Shown piece by piece: positions 26,698 through 36,269 of a stretch of 64,000 nucleotides of DNA. Position 1 is the stretch's first letter. Each line of letters opens with the position of its first letter. A program made the translations under genes and the position numbers. Below the pieces are notes generated by a model. The model worked only from the letters and a program-made list of their open reading frames with translations, made no database searches and was not told the origin of the DNA. The DNA is taken from contig NZ_CP141266.1 of assembly GCF_030540775.2 (NCBI RefSeq), positions 27,501 through 91,500 of the forward strand, written 5' to 3'. Origin of the DNA: Flavivirga abyssicola. Its GTDB lineage: Bacteria > Bacteroidota > Bacteroidia > Flavobacteriales > Flavobacteriaceae.

Positions 26698-28479
26698 CTA
26701 ATTAATGTTTGGATTTCTCATAACTTCATTTAGTGGTATGGGCAGATAATCGTGAATAGTTGGATTGTAATTATTAGCGGCTTCATCATACTCATAATCT
26801 ATAGTATTCAAACGAATATTTAAGTTAGCACCTGCCGGATCTGGACTTATCGATGAGTTTTGTCTGTTTCTAGTAGTACCATCCACTCTTTCAACGGTTG
26901 CCGACTTAGCGTAATAGGTTTCATTTGATAATTTATTAAAGTTATCTCCTATTATACCCCATCTTCTTAGATCATTCCAACGTATTTGATGTCCTTCCAT
27001 CGACATCTCTAAAGGTTTCTCTATAAACATTAAACGCTCCATAAGACTGTCTTCATCATAGCTTTCTAAATCAAAAAGTGATCCAGCCCATTTAGGATTT
27101 ATAGGTCCTAACAAACGAAGTGCCCATCTGTGTCTTACTGCATTTATATGCTCTAACGCTCCAGCAACATCTCCTGTTTTTATTAAACACTCTGCTTGCA
27201 TTAGGTAAACATCTGCCAATCTATTTACTACTATATTTTTCCCTGAAGCTCTTGACCCTCTAGGATCTCCTCCTTCGCCAGTGCCTATATCATGATTTGT
27301 GTATTTTTTATATCTACCAAAACCCCAGCCATTATTTCCTAAAATGACTTTATTCCCAGTTAAATCTCCATAATAAGGAGAATGTGTATCATCAACAATA
27401 GCAATCATAGATGATGTCCTTAATGATACAGGACGAAGCGTTAAACCAGATGGAGAATCTGGATCTTCATAAAAATTTCTTTCATCTGAAGGATCCATTT
27501 GGTCTGTTTTATAAGCATTGATTAACCATGCAGGTAAGTTAGGTCCTTCATTATTAGTCGTTTTAAGCGCTAATTGATTTGTTAATACATTATCCTGCCA
27601 TACACCTATATCTGTTCTGTAATCTCTAGTATAATTTAGTTCAAATATAGATTCAGCATTAAACTCTCCTGCTGTTGTAAATAATAGACTGGTATCTTCA
27701 ACTAATTCATAACCGTAATCTGCTGTTACGTTATTTATAACATCATTGAAGTAAACCATTGCTGTTGTATAATCTTCCTTATAAAGGTAACTAGTACCTA
27801 GAATAGTGGCCGCTGCTCCTTTTGTAACACGTCCTAAATTCTGATTAGGGTTTTGATATCTAGCTGGTAAGTTTTCATAAGCATATTCTAAATCTGATCT
27901 AAAGAATGCAACAACTTCTTCTGCTGGAGACAATGGAAGATTAAAATCCTCATCCTCAACAGGAACACGATCTCTTATAATAATACTCCCGTTGTTATAA
28001 GCTGTGTGCAAATAAAAATGCATTAGACCTCTAAAAAATCTAGCTTGTCCCATCTGTCTTGTCCACTCTTCAAGGGCTTCTTCTCCTAATGTAGATTCTA
28101 AACGTTCAAGGGCTTCAATAACTTGATTTGCTCTAAAAGCAACCGTATAACATGCATCCCATTTATTTTGAACTAAACCACTACTGTTAGTATAGGTTTT
28201 CTCGTATAATATTTTAAGACCATCTCTATTTGTTACTGGTCTTCCAAAACCTGGCCATCCTTCATCAGACCTTAAAGATTCATCAAGAATAGATAGTACG
28301 TCTTCGTGTAACATACTGTTGTATGTTGCTGCTAAGCCCGTTTCTGTATCTTTTAAATTCTGCCAAAATACGCTTACTGAAAGTTGATTTGGATTTGTCT
28401 CAGTCAAGCTATCGTCATCACATGCTACTAAGCACATAATGAAAACTAATAATAATTGTTTAATATGTGAATTTTTCAT
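26698..28479 (-). CDS. susD: SusD/RagB-family glycan-binding lipoprotein
   Basis: 593 residues, lipobox VACDDD (Cys about 20). Helical TPR-rich fold typical of RagB/SusD, with the conserved N-terminal LTETNPNQLSVSVFWQNLKDTETGLAATYN, the QARFFRGLMHFYL motif, the GRVTKGAAATILGTSYLYKEDY helix and the C-terminal INAVRHRWAL ... EMSMEGHQIRWNDLRRWG ... YLPIPLNEVMRNPNIN. It closes over the SusC transporter and hands it oligosaccharide. Six bp downstream of susC and coupled to the next gene. Identification certain; the glycan is not deducible. Confidence 0.96.
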   Translation of the reverse strand: MKNSHIKQLLLVFIMCLVACDDDSLTETNPNQLSVSVFWQNLKDTETGLAATYNSMLHEDVLSILDESLRSDEGWPGFGRPVTNRDGLKILYEKTYTNSSGLVQNKWDACYTVAFRANQVIEALERLESTLGEEALEEWTRQMGQARFFRGLMHFYLHTAYNNGSIIIRDRVPVEDEDFNLPLSPAEEVVAFFRSDLEYAYENLPARYQNPNQNLGRVTKGAAATILGTSYLYKEDYTTAMVYFNDVINNVTADYGYELVEDTSLLFTTAGEFNAESIFELNYTRDYRTDIGVWQDNVLTNQLALKTTNNEGPNLPAWLINAYKTDQMDPSDERNFYEDPDSPSGLTLRPVSLRTSSMIAIVDDTHSPYYGDLTGNKVILGNNGWGFGRYKKYTNHDIGTGEGGDPRGSRASGKNIVVNRLADVYLMQAECLIKTGDVAGALEHINAVRHRWALRLLGPINPKWAGSLFDLESYDEDSLMERLMFIEKPLEMSMEGHQIRWNDLRRWGIIGDNFNKLSNETYYAKSATVERVDGTTRNRQNSSISPDPAGANLNIRLNTIDYEYDEAANNYNPTIHDYLPIPLNEVMRNPNIN

Positions 28480-28485
28480 GCTTTC

Positions 28486-31400
28486 TTAAAAATTTAAATT
28501 TAAACCTAGTAAATACTGTGAAGTGATAGGATAATTTCCTTTGTCTAAACCTCTAGCGCCAATACCACCTCCTACTTCTGGGTCATAACCAGTATATTCG
28601 GTAAATGTTAATGGGTTTTGTGCTGAAACGTAAAGCCTCAATCTAGTTAAGCCTATACGCTCAGTAAGTTTTTTTGAAAGACTATACCCCAAAGTTACTT
28701 GTCTTAAACGTAAATAATCCCCTTTTTCTAACCACAAGTCTGTATAACCTCTGTAATTAGGGTGGTTTTTAGAAATACCTCTAAATGTTGGTATATTTGA
28801 ATTTGAATTGACTTCAGACCATTGGTAAACTAAATCTTCATGTCTACCAAATGCAAATGCAGAAGCTTTAGATCCGTTCATAATTTCATGTCCTAATGCC
28901 GCATACCAGTTCATAGACAAATCAAATCCTTTATAGTCAATATTCAAGTTATACCCTATTTCATATTCAGGTAAACCACTTCCTTTATATACCCTATCGG
29001 CCTCACTTATTCTACCGTCGTTATTGTTATCCTCGTATATTAAATCCCCCAATTTTGCTTGTTCTCCTAAAGCGTTATAAGCATCTAGTTCTTCTTGCGT
29101 ATTTATCACGCCATTAGTAGTATATAAAAAGAAAGCTCCAGCCTCATAACCTTCTGCTAAGGCTGTAATGGTTGAAAAACCACCATCTTGACTTACTAGC
29201 CCATTATCGTTAGTAAGTATAAACCCGCTATCGCCTTCTATCTTAGTGATTTTGTTTTTATTGGTTGAAAATATACCATTCATTCTAAACCTTAAACCAC
29301 CTATTTTCCCTCTATATCCAGCACTAACTTCTATACCTTTATTAGTCATATTACCAATATTCAAAGTTCTTGTAGCTCTACCACTTCCTCCAGCTGAACT
29401 TGGAGTTACTATTGGGAATAACATGTCTCTATTGGTTTTATCATAATATTCTGCAGTAAGGGTCAGTTTATTTTTGAAAAAGCCTAAATCTATACCTAGA
29501 TTTGTTTGAATTGATGTTTCCCATTTTACATTACTATTTGCAAAACCTGTTTGAATAGCACCATTAACCAACTCATCTGAGCTTCCGGTGTTTATATTAT
29601 TTGTTCCAAAAACATAGTCTATATTTGGTGTAATTGTAGCATCATAAGCATAATCGCTAAAGCTTTCATTTCCAACTTCTCCATAAGTTGCTCTAAACTT
29701 CGCACTACTTATCGTATTATTTATTGATTTCCAAAATGGTTCATCAGAAATATTCCAAGCTAAAGCGATTGAAGGAAATAGGTTTGATCTATTTTCTATA
29801 CCGAATCTAGACGAAGCATCCCTTCTAACACTAGAACTTAGTAAATATTTCCCCTTATATCCATACTGCACACGTCCAATAACCCCTTGTATTCTATGGC
29901 GGAAATCAGGACCTGATCCTACATTAGGATTTTCGCTGGTACCATTAAGCACCCTTATTGAGTTATTTAAAACATTTGCTCTGGATGCAGAAAATCTTTC
30001 GGTATGATAATCTTCAAAGGTCATACCACCTGTAAATGTAAAATCGTGAGTTTTATCAATGTTCAAATTGTATGTAGCATAAAGATCTAAACTATAATTT
30101 TTTCGCTTTAGCGCATCATTTCTCACACTACTACTTGATGCTGGACTCAAATCCCTTCCATCTGGACTAAAGAATTGACGAAACGGATTAAATCGGTGTT
30201 CAAATTGATTGGTAGTAGAAAATCCAAACCTAGTAGTTAACCGTAGACCTTTTATTAGATCATAATTCAAACTTAAATTTGTCTGTGTTCTAACATCTTC
30301 TCGGTGTCTTTCGTTTTCAAAACTTTCTAACACCCAATTTACCCTGTTTGAATCATCACCAAGTGGCGTGATAATGTCTTCATCTGGACCAACTCCTAAT
30401 AAATCTTGTCTATTGGGTTGATATCTAATAATTTGTCCCACTAGTACACCCGGAGTAAATTCTCTTTCTTCTGAAATAACAGAAACATTAGCTCTTACTT
30501 CAAGTTTTTTGTGTTTATAAGTGGTGTTAGCTCTAATATTAAACCTGTCAAAACTAGAATTGACTAAAGTTCCTTTATTACTAAATAAACCTGTTGTAAC
30601 ACTATAAGTTATATCATCTGTTCCTCCAGAAATATTCACAGAGTAATTTTGTGCTGGTTGATCATCAAGAACTATGTAATCAAACAAATCGGTATCATTC
30701 TGAAGCTTATTTGGTGATAAACCAATAATATCAATTTCATCATCAGGACGAACATTGGTTTGACTAGTCCTAGCGCCTGATAGCTCAAAATAAGTTTGTT
30801 GATTTGCATTCATTAAACGTGTCGTTTCACCGTTAAGTCTTTTAATACCGTAAGTAGCATTAGCTCTAACTGATAAGGAACCTGCTTTACCTTGCTTAGT
30901 TGTTATTAAAATAACTCCAGCAGCACCACGTGTACCATAAATTGCTGTGGATGCAGCATCTTTTAAAACATCTATAGACTCAATTTCATTAGGACTAATT
31001 CCAGGATCTCTTTCTTGTATTAATCCATCAACAACATAAAGCGGGGAATTACTCCCAGAAATTGTAGTGATACCTCTAATTAGAATTTCAGCTTGAGCTC
31101 CCGGTTGCCCTGAGCTAGAAATCACATTTACCCCAGCCAATTGCCCTTGCAATGCTGTACCTAAATCTGAAGTCACAATTTGCTCAATATCCTCTGCCTT
31201 AACACTCGATACTGCGCCTGTAACTTCTTTCTTCTTTACTTGCCCGTAACCAATTACAATAACTTCATCTAAATCTTCCAAAGAAGAAGACATTGAAACA
31301 TTCATTTGATTGCCAACTACCTCTACATCCTTATCTTTCATGCCTAAATAGCTGAAACTCAAAATATCGCCTATCTTGGCGTTAATGGAAAAATTACCAT

Positions 31401-31608
31401 CAAAATCTGATACGGCTCCTGTACTAGAACCTTTTACTATAACCGCTACACCTGGAATAGGCAACCCATCCTCTGCATTGGTTACAGTACCATTAATTGT
31501 TCTTGTTTGTGATTGTGCATTGACACAAAAACTTACGGAGAAAATAAAAGTAAATAGCCACAATTTAGCTAAAGACTTTACCCTCTTTTGTCTTTTGTTT
31601 AATCTCAT
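28486..31608 (-). CDS. susC: SusC/RagA-family TonB-dependent transporter
   Basis: 1040 residues. Signal peptide, then a carboxypeptidase-D-like domain (INGTVTNAEDGLPIPGVAVIVKG), TonB box region around EVIVIGYGQVKKKEVTGAVS, plug domain (LAGVNVISSSGQPG, IRGITTISGSNSPLYVVDG, IEVLKDAASTAIYG-type motif) and a 22-strand barrel ending in an aromatic residue (YLLGLNLNF). No FecR-interacting N-terminal STN domain is seen, so control through an ECF sigma/anti-sigma pair is unlikely; the adjacent winged-helix regulator is the better candidate. First gene of the minus-strand operon reaching 17527. Imports oligosaccharides across the outer membrane. Confidence 0.97.
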   Translation of the reverse strand: MRLNKRQKRVKSLAKLWLFTFIFSVSFCVNAQSQTRTINGTVTNAEDGLPIPGVAVIVKGSSTGAVSDFDGNFSINAKIGDILSFSYLGMKDKDVEVVGNQMNVSMSSSLEDLDEVIVIGYGQVKKKEVTGAVSSVKAEDIEQIVTSDLGTALQGQLAGVNVISSSGQPGAQAEILIRGITTISGSNSPLYVVDGLIQERDPGISPNEIESIDVLKDAASTAIYGTRGAAGVILITTKQGKAGSLSVRANATYGIKRLNGETTRLMNANQQTYFELSGARTSQTNVRPDDEIDIIGLSPNKLQNDTDLFDYIVLDDQPAQNYSVNISGGTDDITYSVTTGLFSNKGTLVNSSFDRFNIRANTTYKHKKLEVRANVSVISEEREFTPGVLVGQIIRYQPNRQDLLGVGPDEDIITPLGDDSNRVNWVLESFENERHREDVRTQTNLSLNYDLIKGLRLTTRFGFSTTNQFEHRFNPFRQFFSPDGRDLSPASSSSVRNDALKRKNYSLDLYATYNLNIDKTHDFTFTGGMTFEDYHTERFSASRANVLNNSIRVLNGTSENPNVGSGPDFRHRIQGVIGRVQYGYKGKYLLSSSVRRDASSRFGIENRSNLFPSIALAWNISDEPFWKSINNTISSAKFRATYGEVGNESFSDYAYDATITPNIDYVFGTNNINTGSSDELVNGAIQTGFANSNVKWETSIQTNLGIDLGFFKNKLTLTAEYYDKTNRDMLFPIVTPSSAGGSGRATRTLNIGNMTNKGIEVSAGYRGKIGGLRFRMNGIFSTNKNKITKIEGDSGFILTNDNGLVSQDGGFSTITALAEGYEAGAFFLYTTNGVINTQEELDAYNALGEQAKLGDLIYEDNNNDGRISEADRVYKGSGLPEYEIGYNLNIDYKGFDLSMNWYAALGHEIMNGSKASAFAFGRHEDLVYQWSEVNSNSNIPTFRGISKNHPNYRGYTDLWLEKGDYLRLRQVTLGYSLSKKLTERIGLTRLRLYVSAQNPLTFTEYTGYDPEVGGGIGARGLDKGNYPITSQYLLGLNLNF

Positions 31609-31739
31609 TTAAGTATTAGTTTATTTAGTTATTATTATAAAGGTTCTTTTAAATAATTTTGAATTACTCAAAAACCCTTTAAGTATTTTTAGTTTCTTCC
31701 AACCTTATTTTATTAAAATAAAACGAATGATTGTGAGTA

Positions 31740-31775
31740 GTCAACATTCAATTTGAGGTGGTCAATTTCAAATGG
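31740..31775. promoter_or_regulatory. Direct repeats in the susC/regulator divergent region
   Basis: Two GTCAA-headed segments (31740 and 31761) repeat at 21-bp spacing, two helical turns, in the 290 bp between divergent susC and the regulator start. This layout is common for dimeric activator sites, but only five bases match strictly. Confidence 0.3.
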
Positions 31776-31841
31776 AAGAAATTAAAAACATGTTTTAAAA
31801 TTAGCTAATAATGGACATTAATGTTATATTTAACGGCTGTT

Positions 31842-31862
31842 TAACGGTATTTGTAACCGTTA
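31842..31862. promoter_or_regulatory. Palindromic operator candidate before the regulator gene
   Basis: Perfect inverted repeat TAACGGT-N7-ACCGTTA, 36 bp before the regulator start at 31898, with a further TAACGGC half-site just upstream (31831). The spacer atttgta and 16 of 21 bases recur at 35787-35807 before the GH2 gene. Autoregulation and control of GH2 by the same protein is inferred. Confidence 0.6.
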
Positions 31863-31897
31863 ATTTTTTAGCAAATTCTCATAAAAACCAAAACCAA

Positions 31898-33049
31898 ATG
31901 CTTTCTAAAGAAAAAAAGCTACAGATTTGTGATAACATCACAAATAGTGACGTTTTTAAAAAAGCGCCTAAGAGTTCTGCCCTACTTAAATACCTCGTTA
32001 AATCCACTTTGGAAGGAAACTATTTAAAAGAAGACATTATAGATCTTGAATTTTTTGGAGAAAAAGATAATTTAAACAATTCAAGCCCTAGAATAAGGGT
32101 TAACATTTATAATCTCCGGAAAAAAATAGATAACTATTACGAAACCGAAGGTGCAAATGCCAGTTGGAGACTTTGTATTGATAAAGGACAGTATAGTGTA
32201 AGTTTTGAGAAACAAGATTTACGAAAAACGACGTTTAGAAATGTTAAATTAACACAAATACTACCTTATATTTTATTAATACTTGTGTCTCTTTTTTATA
32301 TCATTTCAAACTCTAAATCTGAACCTCCAAAATTATGGGGCTCCTACTTTAAAAATGACAAAAAAAAGTCAATACTTGTTGTAGCCGATTTCTTTGGCAT
32401 GCAAGGTAAAACTGTAACAGGTGGACATGGTTGGGTTAGGGATTACAATATTAATTCTTCAGAAGAATACTACGAATTAATTGAAGATAAACCTGAATTA
32501 AAAGAAACTATTCAACCGGCTCATTACTATTTTACAACAAGCATGGGAGCAGAAGCCACGCATTACATTTCAAAACTATTTTATAATCATAACTCTGATT
32601 TTGATGTACGATATACTTCTAATACTTCTGTAGTAGATTTGAAAAAATGGAACCTAATTTTTGTTGGGCCATTTCTAAACAAAGATAAGTTTATATCACT
32701 TTTTAATGACTTCAATCCTTATTTTAAGTTAGAAGGAGAAAAACTAATATTGGAGAGGCATCCAAAACTAAAGGACACCATATTTACTACATATTTTAAA
32801 GGTGAAGACAGAGATTTTTCAATAGTTTCCAGATTTAAAGGTCCTAATCAAAATGAATGTTTTTTATTCTTTTCAAATCATGATATAGGTGTAAAAGCGA
32901 CTGTTGAACACTTTACAAATAAAGATTCTCTAGATGTTTTCAACAAAAAATATATGAATGAAAAAGAAAACTTTACGGCTCTTTATGAGGTTAATGGAAA
33001 AGAAAGAACAAATCTTGGTCTAAAAAATATAATGGTAGTGCCTTATTAA
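31898..33049 (+). CDS. Membrane-anchored winged-helix transcription regulator
   Basis: 383 residues from ATG 31898. An upstream ATG at 31811 would add 29 residues but would place the palindrome 31842-31862 inside the gene. Residues about 5-104 form a winged-helix DNA-binding domain of the kind fused to TolB or adenylate-cyclase-like modules in Acidobacteria and Planctomycetes (SSALLKYLVKSTLEG, LKEDIIDLEFFG, RIRVNIYNLRKKIDNYY, IDKGQYSVSF). One membrane helix follows (about 121-139, ILPYILLILVSLFYIIS), then a 245-residue, presumably periplasmic domain of unknown fold. It is divergent from susC, so it is the likely sensor-regulator of the polysaccharide locus. It is not of the HTCS, SusR, AraC or ECF type. 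Confidence 0.75.
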   Translation: MLSKEKKLQICDNITNSDVFKKAPKSSALLKYLVKSTLEGNYLKEDIIDLEFFGEKDNLNNSSPRIRVNIYNLRKKIDNYYETEGANASWRLCIDKGQYSVSFEKQDLRKTTFRNVKLTQILPYILLILVSLFYIISNSKSEPPKLWGSYFKNDKKKSILVVADFFGMQGKTVTGGHGWVRDYNINSSEEYYELIEDKPELKETIQPAHYYFTTSMGAEATHYISKLFYNHNSDFDVRYTSNTSVVDLKKWNLIFVGPFLNKDKFISLFNDFNPYFKLEGEKLILERHPKLKDTIFTTYFKGEDRDFSIVSRFKGPNQNECFLFFSNHDIGVKATVEHFTNKDSLDVFNKKYMNEKENFTALYEVNGKERTNLGLKNIMVVPY

Positions 33050-33066
33050 ACCAAGACTATTTTTAT

Positions 33067-35721
33067 CTAATCCTCTTCCTTTTTAGGGTTACTTCTTAAT
33101 TCCATAAAAGCCTGGTTTTCTCCAACCAACTCTAATCTTAATGCTCTTACTTCTCTTTGTAACGCCTTCACGTCTGTAGGTAAATCATCACTATAGTCTT
33201 TTCGCTCCTGAATCATTACCATATCCTTATTAACCATTTTAGAATACTTCATATAATTCTCATCATAATACAGCGGTATTCTTATTGGTTTTGATTCAAA
33301 AGTTATTTCGTCCGATTCTAAGCCATTCACATAGGCTTTTACTTTTATAGTTCCTGGTTGAGTTGATGCTCTAATTAATGCCGTAGCAATTCCAAAAGAT
33401 GATTTAGCTGGGTTACCAAAGTTTTTAATTCCCCCAATAACCTGAGCGGGTCCCTCAACCTCAAAGTAAACATACTCTTCGGCCAATACTTTCTTTATAC
33501 CTCTCTGATCAACTATAGTTGCTCTGATAGGCACAAAATCAGAACCATCTGCTATTAAATCTAAGCCTTCGTCATCTATACTTAATTTTAGTTTTTCTGA
33601 ACGTTGGGCATATACCTTTACTTCTTCTATGACCTCTTTGTTATTAACAAAACCTTTAGCTATCATTTTTGCAGGTAAACTTCTTTCTTCTTTAGTTCTA
33701 TGTTTTAGCTGTTTCAAATTAAAAACATCTTTAAAAACAAAGGGTGGGTGAGGTAAACCACTATATATAGAATCTTTAGAAGGTTTCATAGTACCATAAT
33801 CCTTACCCATCCATGTTAACTGTATTTCATCACAATTACTGTAAATAATGATGTCCTTAGAAGATAACTGGGTTAATTCATTAACGATATAAAGCATTGG
33901 ACCTGTGCTAATTCCTTCAAGTTTATAGTTTGGATCATACTGGCTTTGATACAAATAATAGGTATAACGCGGCAACCTGGCAACGTTTAAATGTCCTCCC
34001 CAAAAAGGGTCTGGATGATACCCTCTTTGATGATCTATACCAGCCCACATAGCTCCTCCAATACGTATCTTATCAGTCTTAAATCTTGCTGACAGTTCTT
34101 TAGCTTGCCGCAATGATTGATCTATCATGGCTTTTTCTCCCCACTCTCTCTTCACCCTTACTACTGAGTTTTGGGAGTACCAATCATCCACTTCATAACC
34201 ATCTCCAAACTCGCGGTTAAAAGAGTTTACTTTTTTATCATGACCATGATAGTATACATCTAACCCACCTTTTTTAGCTTCTTCGTAATCTGTAACCGTA
34301 AACATGCCAGGGAATGGATATTCGGAATGCGCCACTTTATGCATATTATTCATAACATGCCCAGGCTGTGAGGGTGTTTCATTTAGCGCTGTTTCCCAAA
34401 GCAAGATTGATGGTCTGTTTCTATCTTTTCTTACTAAATTACGGGAGTCTTCATATAGTCGGTCTTCAAATATTTTTTCTTTGAAATTAAAAAAATGCCA
34501 TCCAGGATTAGCACTGGTGGTGATCATACCTAGTTCATCACAAGCATCATAAAATGCATCGTCTTGAGGATAATGGCCTACTCTTATAATGCCACTGCCA
34601 CCTTCCCTGAGCAGTTTAACATCCCTATAATGCGACGAATTTGGTAAGGCATTCCCAACATATACATAATCTTGGTGACGGTTAACTCCAATTAATTTTT
34701 TCCCAATATATTTCTTATTAACAAATAAGCCTTCTGGTCCTTTCATTTCATACAAACGAATACCTATCCTGGTTCGCATTTGGTCAACGACTTTTCCATT
34801 TACCAAGATATCTGTTCTTAGATAATGTAAGTAAGGATTATCAGGGTACCATAAACGTACATCATTTACTGTAAATCGCTTTTTTAATTGCTTACTTCTA
34901 TTGGGCTGTAATTTAATGTGCTGTTCTACTGTTTTAAGAACCTTCTTATTCGCATCTTCTAAGCTAGATTTTACAGTAATAAGTTGCAATCTATTCGTTT
35001 CGTTAACTACTTCTGTTCTTACTTCTAATTTTGCTATATTTTCATCTACATCCAAAGTCCCCACAAAAACACCACCTCCAGCAACTGTATTACTTAACTC
35101 TGGCAATGTTACATGTATATTATTTGTTTTTATTAAAAAAACATCTCTGTAAATACCACCAAAATAGCTAAAGTCTAACCCTGATTGATTTTTACCTGGG
35201 GGATACAATTTACTATCACTGTTATCCGCCATTACAGCAACAATATTCTTCTCGTCTTCATTTAAAAAATCTGTAGCATCAATTGCAAAAGGCAGGTAAC
35301 CTCCATAATGTTCAGCTACCTGCTTGCCATTAATCCACACTCTTGCTTCTCCCATGACAGCTTCAAAGTACAAGAATACTTTACCTTTTAAGTCTTCTTC
35401 TGCTACAGCAAATTCTTTCCTGTACCAAGCTTTTCCTTGATAATTTCTACCGCCACTAGCATTTTCAGGCAATATCTCTAATCCATGTGGCAGATTTACT
35501 CCTATCCAATTTGAATCGTCAAAATCTTTAGTTCCAGCAGCTTCTACATCTCCTTTATAAAAACGCCAACCTGGATTAAAGTTAAAAACCTTTCTATTAC
35601 TATTCTCCACTTCAAAAAAGCCAGCTGTAGAAAATGATTTCTGACAGTGAGCTTCATTTGAACCTAAGAACAGTATCATAAAAATTAATTGAACTAATAC
35701 AGGTTGCCTCATTTTATACAC
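33067..35721 (-). CDS. GH2-family glycoside hydrolase (884 aa)
   Basis: Secreted (signal ends EAHCQ). GH2 order: jelly-roll sugar-binding domain (FNFNPGWRFYKGDVEAA ... AWYRKEF), Ig-like domain, TIM barrel with LIGVNRHQDYVYVG, acid/base Glu in LLWETALNETPS (about 447) and nucleophile Glu in FNREFGDGYE (about 502). C-terminal Ig-like and invasin-type domains follow (FVPIRATIVDQRGIKKVL), then an unusual charged, possibly coiled-coil tail (DVKALQREVRALRLELVGEN). It is distinct from the 691-residue GH2 and is transcribed from its own promoter, which carries the palindrome shared with the regulator. Convergent with the regulator gene at an 17-bp gap. Substrate unknown, probably galactosidic or uronidic linkages. 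Confidence 0.92.
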   Translation of the reverse strand: MYKMRQPVLVQLIFMILFLGSNEAHCQKSFSTAGFFEVENSNRKVFNFNPGWRFYKGDVEAAGTKDFDDSNWIGVNLPHGLEILPENASGGRNYQGKAWYRKEFAVAEEDLKGKVFLYFEAVMGEARVWINGKQVAEHYGGYLPFAIDATDFLNEDEKNIVAVMADNSDSKLYPPGKNQSGLDFSYFGGIYRDVFLIKTNNIHVTLPELSNTVAGGGVFVGTLDVDENIAKLEVRTEVVNETNRLQLITVKSSLEDANKKVLKTVEQHIKLQPNRSKQLKKRFTVNDVRLWYPDNPYLHYLRTDILVNGKVVDQMRTRIGIRLYEMKGPEGLFVNKKYIGKKLIGVNRHQDYVYVGNALPNSSHYRDVKLLREGGSGIIRVGHYPQDDAFYDACDELGMITTSANPGWHFFNFKEKIFEDRLYEDSRNLVRKDRNRPSILLWETALNETPSQPGHVMNNMHKVAHSEYPFPGMFTVTDYEEAKKGGLDVYYHGHDKKVNSFNREFGDGYEVDDWYSQNSVVRVKREWGEKAMIDQSLRQAKELSARFKTDKIRIGGAMWAGIDHQRGYHPDPFWGGHLNVARLPRYTYYLYQSQYDPNYKLEGISTGPMLYIVNELTQLSSKDIIIYSNCDEIQLTWMGKDYGTMKPSKDSIYSGLPHPPFVFKDVFNLKQLKHRTKEERSLPAKMIAKGFVNNKEVIEEVKVYAQRSEKLKLSIDDEGLDLIADGSDFVPIRATIVDQRGIKKVLAEEYVYFEVEGPAQVIGGIKNFGNPAKSSFGIATALIRASTQPGTIKVKAYVNGLESDEITFESKPIRIPLYYDENYMKYSKMVNKDMVMIQERKDYSDDLPTDVKALQREVRALRLELVGENQAFMELRSNPKKEED

Positions 35722-35786
35722 TATTTTGATTTTTCGAATCTCAAATATGAATTAAACTCTTGTAAAAAACAACTTTCAAGCACTCT

Positions 35787-35817
35787 ATACCGTATTTGTA
35801 ACTGATAAGTAACGGTT
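35787..35817. promoter_or_regulatory. Operator candidate before the GH2 gene
   Basis: 35787-35807 matches 16 of 21 bases of the palindrome at 31842-31862, including the full GTATTTGTAAC core, and is followed by a further TAACGGTT half-site (35810-35817). It lies 66 bp upstream of the GH2 start at 35721 on the minus strand. Confidence 0.55.
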
Positions 35818-35876
35818 AAAAAACGGAAATTTCCTTATGTTACACATAAAACTTCTGTATATTTACGCGCTGAAAA

Positions 35877-35961
35877 GCGCACGTGGCGGAATTGGTAGAC
35901 GCGCTGGCTTGAGGGGCCAGTATCCGTTTAGGATGTGGAAGTTCGAATCTTCTCGTGCGCA
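35877..35961 (+). tRNA. tRNA-Leu (anticodon GAG)
   Basis: 85-nt class II tRNA. Acceptor gcgcacg / cgtgcgc pairs perfectly; D arm gcg..cgc; anticodon arm ctggc-ttgaggg-gccag with anticodon GAG; long variable arm with stem atcc / ggat; T arm ggaag-ttcgaat-cttct; discriminator A. CCA is not encoded. Confidence 0.96.
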
Positions 35962-36215
35962 CAATAATATTTATACCAAACTCATTTCTTGTACATTAAA
36001 TTCAATAATGCTGTTTTCTGTTTCTTTAACAAATAATTGAACATACAAACTTGCTAAATGGTTTTCCCAATTTAGTTTCTTCTAAAAAGTCTTCTTTTAC
36101 GGTTACCTATACTATGATTGTGAGGGGCATATTATTTAGATTGTAAATTGATGACCTCCAGTAACCAATAATGCGTTTATTTTAGTCTTTATTATATCGT
36201 TTCTTAGATTTAAAA
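35962..36215. other. Intergenic region after tRNA-Leu
   Basis: AT-rich, no open frame of note and no conserved structure recognised. Confidence 0.5.
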
Positions 36216-36247
36216 GCCCTTAACTTTTTAAAGGTTTTGTTAAGGGC
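36216..36247 (-). terminator. Hairpin after the LolA-like gene
   Basis: Perfect 9-bp stem gcccttaac / gttaagggc with a 14-base loop, followed on the minus strand by TTTTA. Located 22 bp beyond the stop of the 36270-37046 gene. The T tract is short. Confidence 0.6.
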
Positions 36248-36269
36248 ATTACCAAAAGTTGCAATTAAT

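Noticed and set aside
31811-31897. 29-residue N-terminal extension of the winged-helix regulator
   Set aside because: It would place the operator-like palindrome in the coding region and put a hydrophobic stretch before the DNA-binding domain; not excluded but less likely.
35837-36040. 67-codon plus-strand frame spanning the tRNA-Leu gene
   Set aside because: It contains the entire tRNA and no recognisable protein; a chance frame.
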